DNA of 64,000 nt, taken from positions 620,001-684,000 of the forward strand of contig NZ_JACGWA010000001.1 in assembly GCF_014077505.1 (NCBI RefSeq). Reading direction: 5' to 3'. Positions 58,353 through 64,000 of this stretch are shown here, in pieces; the first letter of the stretch is position 1, and each line of letters opens with the position of its first letter. The notes under the pieces were generated by a model. It had not been told where the DNA came from, did no database searches, and was given only the letters and a program-made list of their open reading frames with translations. The DNA comes from Colwellia sp. BRX10-3. GTDB taxonomy: Bacteria > Pseudomonadota > Gammaproteobacteria > Enterobacterales > Alteromonadaceae. The translations under genes and the position numbers were made by a program.

Positions 58353-58368
58353 GACCTCAAGAATTCAC

Positions 58369-59205
58369 ATGGCAAGCATCGGCAAATACAACACCCTTCC
58401 TGTAGTAGCAATCACTGATAATGGCGCATATTTAAATGCAAATGAGCTAGGTGAAATATTATTACCTAATCGCTTTGTTCCTGAAAATTGCCAAGTGGGT
58501 AGTGAAGTTAAGGTTTTTATCTATGCTGATACTGCTGATCGAATTGTAGCAACTACTGAAAAGCCATTAGCAGAAGTTGACCAATTTGCCTCGTTGAAAG
58601 TTAGCCAAGTAAATAAAATGGGCGCATTCCTCGATTGGGGCTTACCTAAAGATTTACTGGTGCCTTATAACCAACAACATAGCCCAATGGAAGCCGGTAA
58701 ATATTATCTGGTCAGAATTTTTCTCGATTTAAAAACTGATCGTTTAGTCGCCTCAAGCAAGCTTGATAAGTTTATTGACATTTGGCCTGCCGAATATCAA
58801 AAATGGGATAAAGTTGAATTAACTATTGCCACTAAAACCGACTTGGGTTTTAAAGCTATTATTAATGACCTGCACTGGGGTTTACTTTACGACAATGAAA
58901 TATTTAAGCCGCTACGTACCGGTAAAAAAATAACTGGTTATATCAAGCAAGTGCGTGAAGATGGCCGTATAGATTTATCGCTAACCCGCCCAGGTGAAGG
59001 TAAAGTAAACGACTTCAGTGATATATTATTAGCCCATATTGCAGAACATGACGGTTTTAGTCCTTTGCATGATAAAAGTGATCCTGAATTGATAAAGCGC
59101 ATTTTAGGCGTGAGTAAAAAAACCTTTAAGGCAACGGTGGGTAATTTAATGAAAAACGGAAAAATCACCATTGAAGCTAATGGTATTCGTTTAAAAGAAT
59201 CTTAA
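58369..59205 (+). CDS. CvfB-like S1 RNA-binding protein
   Basis: A 278-residue cytoplasmic protein with tandem S1-type OB domains and a C-terminal winged helix, as in S. aureus CvfB and B. subtilis YitL. Domain 1 starts near residue 5 (LPVVAITDNGAYLNANELGE), domain 2 at about 70 (VSQVNKMGAFLDWGLPKDLL), domain 3 near 145-205 (GYIKQVREDGRIDLSL), and the winged helix covers about 220-278. Members bind RNA and affect gene expression; the targets here are unknown. It has its own leader with a long palindrome. Confidence 0.9.
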   Translation: MASIGKYNTLPVVAITDNGAYLNANELGEILLPNRFVPENCQVGSEVKVFIYADTADRIVATTEKPLAEVDQFASLKVSQVNKMGAFLDWGLPKDLLVPYNQQHSPMEAGKYYLVRIFLDLKTDRLVASSKLDKFIDIWPAEYQKWDKVELTIATKTDLGFKAIINDLHWGLLYDNEIFKPLRTGKKITGYIKQVREDGRIDLSLTRPGEGKVNDFSDILLAHIAEHDGFSPLHDKSDPELIKRILGVSKKTFKATVGNLMKNGKITIEANGIRLKES

Positions 59206-59285
59206 ATTTTCAACTAGCAGATAGCAAGTTGATTAGTTATCTGCACATGAAAAGTAACACACTGAATTAGTCAAATTGGTATTAT

Positions 59286-59311
59286 AAAAAAAGCCCTTGC
59301 GGGCTTTTTTT
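59286..59311. terminator. Bidirectional terminator, cvfB-like / tldD
   Basis: Stem AAAAGCCC / GGGCTTTT with a TTGC loop and A7/T7 flanks, between the convergent S1-domain and tldD genes. Confidence 0.88.
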
Positions 59312-59343
59312 ATTTGTAAGTGTTTACAACATTAAGAACCGTC

Positions 59344-60792
59344 TTATTGCGTGCCACCCACCGTCATTTCATCAATTTTCAAGGTCGGTTGACCAACCCC
59401 AACAGGTAAGCTTTGGCCGTCTTTACCACAAACACCTACACCAGCATCAAGTTTCAGGTCATTTCCAACCATACTAACGTTCTGCATAGCCTCTGGACCA
59501 CTGCCAATTAAGGTAGCACCTTTTATCGGTGAAGTAATTTCACCATTTTCAATTAAATAGGCTTCTGAACTAGTGAAAACAAATTTACCCGAAGTAATAT
59601 CTACTTGTCCACCGGCAAAGTTCGGTGCATAAATGCCTTTTTTTACCGACTTAATAATATCTTCAGGTTTGTGCTCACCTGCTAACATATAAGTATTGGT
59701 CATACGCGGCATAGGTAAATGTGCATAAGACTCGCGTCGACCATTACCGGTTGGCTTTACGCCCATTAAACCGGCATTGTGCTTATCTTGCATGTAACCT
59801 TTTAGCACGCCTTTTTCGATAAGTACGTTATATTGACCTGGTGTACCTTCATCATCAATACTGACCGAACCACGGCGGTTTGCCATGGTGCCATCATCAA
59901 CAATAGTACATAAATCTGACGTAACTTTTTGGCCCACTTTGCCAGAAAATGCTGAAGAACCTTTGCGGTTAAAGTCACCTTCTAAGCCATGTCCAACAGC
60001 TTCATGCAATAATACGCCCGGCCAACCAGCACCAAGCACTACCGGTAATAATCCTGCAGGTGAATCAATAGCAACTAAGTTAACTAACGCTTGGCGAACC
60101 GCTTCTTCGGCATAAGCTAAATAGCGCGGCTTATTGTTATCCAATTCAAAGAAGTAACTATAATCTGTACGTGCGCCGCCACCAGAACTGGCACGTTCCC
60201 TCTTGCCGTTTTCTTCTACTAAAACAGAACAGTTAAGGCGTACTAATGGGCGTATGTCTGTGGCATAGGTGCCGTCACTAGCAGCGACTAATATTTTTTC
60301 ATAAACACCTGACAAGTTAACAATAACTTGTTTAACACGTTTATCTACACTGCGAGCATGCGCTTCTACTTCATGTAACAAAGTAATTTTTTGCTCTTGT
60401 GGCAAGCTTGCTAACGGATCCATTGCCCGATACTGCTCAGGGTTTTGCTGCATTACTTTGCCATCAAAAACTTGCACGCGTGCAGACTTTTCAGCATTAG
60501 CAATACCTTTAGCCGCATCCGCCGCTTTCTTCAACGCTACTGGCGAAATATCATCAGAGTAGGCAAAGCCCGTTTTTTCACCTGATATAGCTCGAACGCC
60601 AACACCACGTTCAATGTTGTAAGAACCTTCTTTGACTATTCCGTCTTCCAACATCCAAGATTCATGGCTACTAGATTGGAAATATAAATCAGCTAAATCG
60701 ACTTTGCGTTGGAAAATATTATCCAAGGTATCCATTAGCATGCTTTGATCAATTTCACTATTGGCTAAGAGCTCTCTCTCAACATTATTCAT
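59344..60792 (-). CDS. tldD: Metalloprotease TldD
   Basis: TldD forms a zinc protease with TldE (PmbA) that degrades unfolded peptides and processes microcin- and CcdA-type substrates in E. coli. The 482-residue protein has the metal motif [11 protein letters not shown] and the C-terminal [17 protein letters not shown], with the glycine-rich [11 protein letters not shown] between. Length matches E. coli TldD. No tldE lies beside it in this window. It overlaps the nitrilase gene by 8 bp, so translation may be coupled. The order yhdP, nitrilase, tldD is conserved. Confidence 0.96.
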   Translation of the reverse strand: MNNVERELLANSEIDQSMLMDTLDNIFQRKVDLADLYFQSSSHESWMLEDGIVKEGSYNIERGVGVRAISGEKTGFAYSDDISPVALKKAADAAKGIANAEKSARVQVFDGKVMQQNPEQYRAMDPLASLPQEQKITLLHEVEAHARSVDKRVKQVIVNLSGVYEKILVAASDGTYATDIRPLVRLNCSVLVEENGKRERASSGGGARTDYSYFFELDNNKPRYLAYAEEAVRQALVNLVAIDSPAGLLPVVLGAGWPGVLLHEAVGHGLEGDFNRKGSSAFSGKVGQKVTSDLCTIVDDGTMANRRGSVSIDDEGTPGQYNVLIEKGVLKGYMQDKHNAGLMGVKPTGNGRRESYAHLPMPRMTNTYMLAGEHKPEDIIKSVKKGIYAPNFAGGQVDITSGKFVFTSSEAYLIENGEITSPIKGATLIGSGPEAMQNVSMVGNDLKLDAGVGVCGKDGQSLPVGVGQPTLKIDEMTVGGTQ

Positions 60793-61639
60793 ACGACATC
60801 AACTTATTTTTAAAACGATTATGAGTAGCAACAGGCATAGCTTTACGCACCTTGTCTAATTCTTGTTCTTGGTAATCAGCACAAATAATACCTTTTCCGG
60901 TATCAAGCTGAGTCAGTATTTCGCCCCACGGACTTATGATCATACTGTGGCCCCAAGTTTCCCGACCATTTAAATGCACACCTTCTTGCCCTGCGGCAAC
61001 AATATAAACCTGATTTTCAATCGCACGTGCTTGCAATAATGTTTGCCAATGTGCTGCACCTGTTACGCGCGTAAAGGCACTGGGTACAGTAATAATTTTC
61101 GCACCTTGCTGGCACAACTGTCGAAATAACTCTGGAAAACGTAGATCATAGCAAATAGATAAACCAACATTGACCCCAGCCACATTAACCACGCTAACAC
61201 GATCACCAGCTTTGGCATAACGCGATTCACAGTAATTTTTTTCACTATCTTGTACCGCAACATCAAACAGATGAATTTTATCATAATCACCCAATTCTTT
61301 GCCCTGGGGTGAGAATACAAAACAACTATTGGTAAATTTTTCCTGCTGATTTGATAGAACAGGAATACTACCTGCCACAAGGAAAACATTATATTTTATC
61401 GCTAGTTCACCCAGCCGAGTTTTTAGCTCATTGGGCGCTTCGTTTGCACGTGCTAATAGCAATTGTTCTTTATCTTTACCGCCAAAAAACAAACAACATT
61501 CAGGCAGTAAAACCAGTTGTTGCTGGTTTTTTTCTAGTGTCGCTAATTGCTGTTCAATATCAGCAATATTATCTTCAATGCTTGTATTTGAAGACATTTG
61601 TATTGCACAAAGTTGCATCGTTTTATTTGTCATATTCAT
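60785..61639 (-). CDS. Carbon-nitrogen hydrolase (nitrilase superfamily, NIT1/YbeM-like)
   Basis: A 284-residue amidase of the nitrilase superfamily. The catalytic triad is visible: Glu in [11 protein letters not shown], Lys in [10 protein letters not shown], and Cys in [12 protein letters not shown]. The family member nearest in layout is the deaminated-glutathione amidase group (Nit1), which would make this a metabolite-repair enzyme, but the exact substrate is not proven. Two Met codons compete as start (61639 and 61633). It lies between yhdP and tldD and overlaps tldD. Confidence 0.88.
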   Translation of the reverse strand: MNMTNKTMQLCAIQMSSNTSIEDNIADIEQQLATLEKNQQQLVLLPECCLFFGGKDKEQLLLARANEAPNELKTRLGELAIKYNVFLVAGSIPVLSNQQEKFTNSCFVFSPQGKELGDYDKIHLFDVAVQDSEKNYCESRYAKAGDRVSVVNVAGVNVGLSICYDLRFPELFRQLCQQGAKIITVPSAFTRVTGAAHWQTLLQARAIENQVYIVAAGQEGVHLNGRETWGHSMIISPWGEILTQLDTGKGIICADYQEQELDKVRKAMPVATHNRFKNKLMSYE

Positions 61640-61658
61640 GAACTATCTAAGTTAACCA

Positions 61659-64000
61659 CTACAGAGGTTGATTTCCAGGTTGCTCCGAAGCATCAGTATC
61701 TGCTGAATTTTCTGGCATTTTATCAATTATTTTCGGTGGTGAAGAGCGACCAACGCTAATGTTTTGATTTTTTCTACTCACTTGCTTAAATTGCGGCTCG
61801 TCTAAATTGCCCGTTACTTCAAAATTAATTTCAGCAATTACCGTAGAAGTGATCACTTCATCAAGTGCCACTCCGGCTAAAAATGTTACTGGGTTTAGTG
61901 TCGCTATCCAAGCCAATACCGGTAAACTAGAGGTTAAATTGGGTTTATACGACATGCGATAATCAAGTTCACCATTATTTAAATTGGTATTACCCACTAT
62001 GGTTAAATCACCTGCTGAGCCTTTCATTAGAACATTATCAGTATATGCCACACCATCTTTTACGGTAAAACTGCCCTTTAATTCACTATAAAACATACCG
62101 TCACTAAAAATATCTCGAAAATCGAAACTTAATTTACGTACTAAAGACTGCAAACTTAAAAACGAAAAAACACGTACGCCTTTATCATCAATATCGGCCA
62201 AATAGCCATCATCAAAGGCTGTTGATAACTCACCATTTAAGGTCGCCATAGCAAAGTCATGTGGCCCGCCTTGCCAAGTAATATCATAATCCATCTCAAC
62301 GCCACTATCTTTTATCACCGAGACGAAACCTATATTTTCTCCTTCACGAGCAACATTATCTGTCGCTAAAGTTCCAGTTACACTGGTATCTGAACCATCA
62401 TGGGTTAATTGCCATTTAGCATCAAATGCGACATTATTATTGCCACGTTTAGCGGTGAAATTTTTCAGTAGAAGCGAATTTTCATGCTCTCGTGTTATGG
62501 TAAAGTTTACATCACCAAAGTCATAATTATCATATTTACAACTTGCACACGTCACTTTAAGTGGCGGAATATCAGCAAAAATTTCGGCATTACTGACGTG
62601 GTCAATCAGCGGTAGTATCTTTTGCTCAGCCGCATTGACTAACTCAGGTTCAGCAGCATTACTTTGCTGTGTTTTGATTACTTCGCTAGCAGTTATATCA
62701 GTTTCAAGATTTGTGGTTGGTTTTGCTAGCTCTTCGCTGATAGATTTTTTTGCATCAGTGACTTGTGTAGTTTCGACAACAGTTTCAATACCCGCTTGCG
62801 CCACCAATTCACTTTCAGCACTTTTCAAGTGGACAAAGTCGGCATTAATATCTATCCCTTGCTGGTGCCAGTTTGGATAAAATTTTGCTGACCCTCTAAG
62901 CTCTTTTGCATTTAAATTGAGCAACCAGCTATCGGAGTTAGGTGTGAAGTCAAAATTTACTTGCTGAAAGTTTTGTCCATAAACCATTAAGTTGGTCACC
63001 TTGCCATGTATTTTGTCAGGTGCTGATAATAAGCTTTGCTCACCTTGTTCAGTGTCTAATGGGTTTGTCGATAAATTTGACTCAGGTGGGGCTGACTCAA
63101 CCGCGGCCAAAATATCTAACACTAAAGGCTGCCATTGTGCGTAATTGGCTTTTTCTACGTCCGCAGTAATATGAAACCCAGAAGTTGGTAACCATGACTG
63201 CGGCTTACCTAACACTATATGCGCCAATGAAAAGCGCGTTTGTTGATGTTCAAGTAAACCATAAAAGTTAATATTATCGCCAATTTCGGCCTTTATGGTG
63301 CTATTTAGCTCATCGCCAAACGCATGAATACTAACCGCGATTTGTTGTTCCGTCGCTTTAGTAAAAGGTGCTGGTATGGCTAAAGCTAAGTTATTTAAAT
63401 CAGAATTTATTTTGTAATCGTAAAAAAACTTATCGCCAATTAGCTCTAGTGCCAGCAACCCTTGCCAAGCTAATTTTCCATTGGCATATTTCACTAATTC
63501 ATTAGGTAATTGTGTTTGCCACTGAGTATTACTCCACTGACCAAGTGTTTCAATATTAACGCTATAAAGTTCAGGTTTTTTTTTCGCTTCAACATTTAGC
63601 GTTAATGGCATACCACGCCAATCTAGCTTGATATTCGAAGCTGTTATCACGTCATTATAATAATCTAAGCGACCGTTAACTTGCTTAAAGTCCATGCTTG
63701 GCGCTTGCAAAGCCACGTTATTATTTTTAAAAACAACATGGCCTTTAGCAATCACTGCATCGGGGTTATTTAACGGTAATATCAACGAAAAATCACCATT
63801 GATGGGGCCAGAAACAACGACCTGTTCTAGAGTAATTCCAACCGAATCTTGCATTGGACTCGCGTTCATTAATTGAGTGACTAATTGCGGCTGAGTTTTT
63901 GTAAAACTTGCATCAACCGTCAACACTCCCTCGCCAGCTAGTTCAGCAATTGCGGCTTCAACGCCGGTAACGTCAATGCCTGCTAATGTCCCTTCTCGAC
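61659..64000 (-). CDS. yhdP: YhdP family AsmA-like protein, C-terminal part (truncated by window)
   Basis: The last 780 or so residues of a large envelope protein of the YhdP/AsmA family. YhdP forms a bridge that moves phospholipids to the outer membrane in E. coli. The frame continues open past the edge at 64000, so the GTG at 63926 is not the start; the full protein should be near 1,250-1,300 residues. Beta-rich repeats of the AsmA/TamB type are seen throughout, with the typical C-terminal region (LPVLAWIATLNPVTFLAGVA, then FEVTGNLDEPQFKQV). It includes a hydrophilic, Glu/Thr-rich insertion around 62650-62830 that looks less conserved. It is followed 20 bp later by the nitrilase gene. Confidence 0.93.
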   Translation of the reverse strand, partial: REGTLAGIDVTGVEAAIAELAGEGVLTVDASFTKTQPQLVTQLMNASPMQDSVGITLEQVVVSGPINGDFSLILPLNNPDAVIAKGHVVFKNNNVALQAPSMDFKQVNGRLDYYNDVITASNIKLDWRGMPLTLNVEAKKKPELYSVNIETLGQWSNTQWQTQLPNELVKYANGKLAWQGLLALELIGDKFFYDYKINSDLNNLALAIPAPFTKATEQQIAVSIHAFGDELNSTIKAEIGDNINFYGLLEHQQTRFSLAHIVLGKPQSWLPTSGFHITADVEKANYAQWQPLVLDILAAVESAPPESNLSTNPLDTEQGEQSLLSAPDKIHGKVTNLMVYGQNFQQVNFDFTPNSDSWLLNLNAKELRGSAKFYPNWHQQGIDINADFVHLKSAESELVAQAGIETVVETTQVTDAKKSISEELAKPTTNLETDITASEVIKTQQSNAAEPELVNAAEQKILPLIDHVSNAEIFADIPPLKVTCASCKYDNYDFGDVNFTITREHENSLLLKNFTAKRGNNNVAFDAKWQLTHDGSDTSVTGTLATDNVAREGENIGFVSVIKDSGVEMDYDITWQGGPHDFAMATLNGELSTAFDDGYLADIDDKGVRVFSFLSLQSLVRKLSFDFRDIFSDGMFYSELKGSFTVKDGVAYTDNVLMKGSAGDLTIVGNTNLNNGELDYRMSYKPNLTSSLPVLAWIATLNPVTFLAGVALDEVITSTVIAEINFEVTGNLDEPQFKQVSRKNQNISVGRSSPPKIIDKMPENSADTDASEQPGNQPL

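Overview
The window looks like a chromosomal segment of a cold- or marine-adapted gammaproteobacterium of the order Alteromonadales, most likely the family Colwelliaceae (Colwellia / Thalassotalea type). This is inferred from the low G+C, the gene order (zapD-yacG, mutT, secA, lpxC, full dcw cluster; mdh divergent from argR; yhdP-nitrilase-tldD) and the protein sequences. No rRNA, tRNA, CRISPR array, prophage or transposase gene was seen. The segment is core chromosome, not a genomic island.

Layout. 1-6.1 kb: zapD and yacG (+), then mutT, secA and an M23 envelope peptidase (-), and the divergent helicase-loader gene dciA (+). 6.2-8.5 kb: a methyl-accepting chemotaxis protein with a haem c motif in its sensor domain, plus a 614-bp gap holding a MITE-like inverted-repeat element and an 8-bp tandem repeat. 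8.5-26.7 kb: the complete division and cell-wall (dcw) operon on the minus strand, mraZ-rsmH-ftsL-ftsI-murE-murF-mraY-murD-ftsW-murG-murC-ddlB-ftsQ-ftsA-ftsZ-lpxC, headed by a recognisable promoter and MraZ box. 26.9-30.8 kb: a ferric-iron ABC importer (fbpABC type). 30.8-36 kb: a YcxB-like protein, mdh/argR, a DyP peroxidase and the nitrogen-regulated glnK-amtB pair, with a sigma-54-like promoter and NtrC-like sites. 36.4-51.5 kb: two HDOD paralogues, DUF2797, GIY-YIG, DUF3581 and PGPGW proteins, an exported lysine-rich protein next to a periplasmic DNA ligase (LigE), a LysE exporter, an rRNA-type methyltransferase, an NSS transporter, an M28 lipoprotein peptidase, an Lrp regulator, a GAF-GAF-GGDEF-EAL protein and a small lipoprotein. 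51.8-64 kb: an Fe(II)/2-oxoglutarate oxygenase, an RND efflux pair, TerB, a CvfB-like S1 protein, tldD, a nitrilase-family amidase and the 3' part of yhdP, which runs off the window.

How the genes work together. The dcw genes make lipid II, move it across the membrane into septal synthesis and build the Z ring; ZapD, the M23 hydrolase and LpxC connect to the same envelope programme. GlnK gates AmtB according to nitrogen status. The signalling genes (MCP, two HDOD proteins, a dual c-di-GMP enzyme, Lrp) are scattered single units rather than one pathway.

I did not find convincing evidence of a wholly new multi-gene system. The best leads are the haem-type chemoreceptor inserted between lpxC and dciA, the repeat element beside it, the exported polycationic protein facing LigE, and several regulatory structures (secA leader hairpin, cvfB leader palindrome, glnK enhancer sites). 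Homology calls come from reading the sequences, not from database searches.
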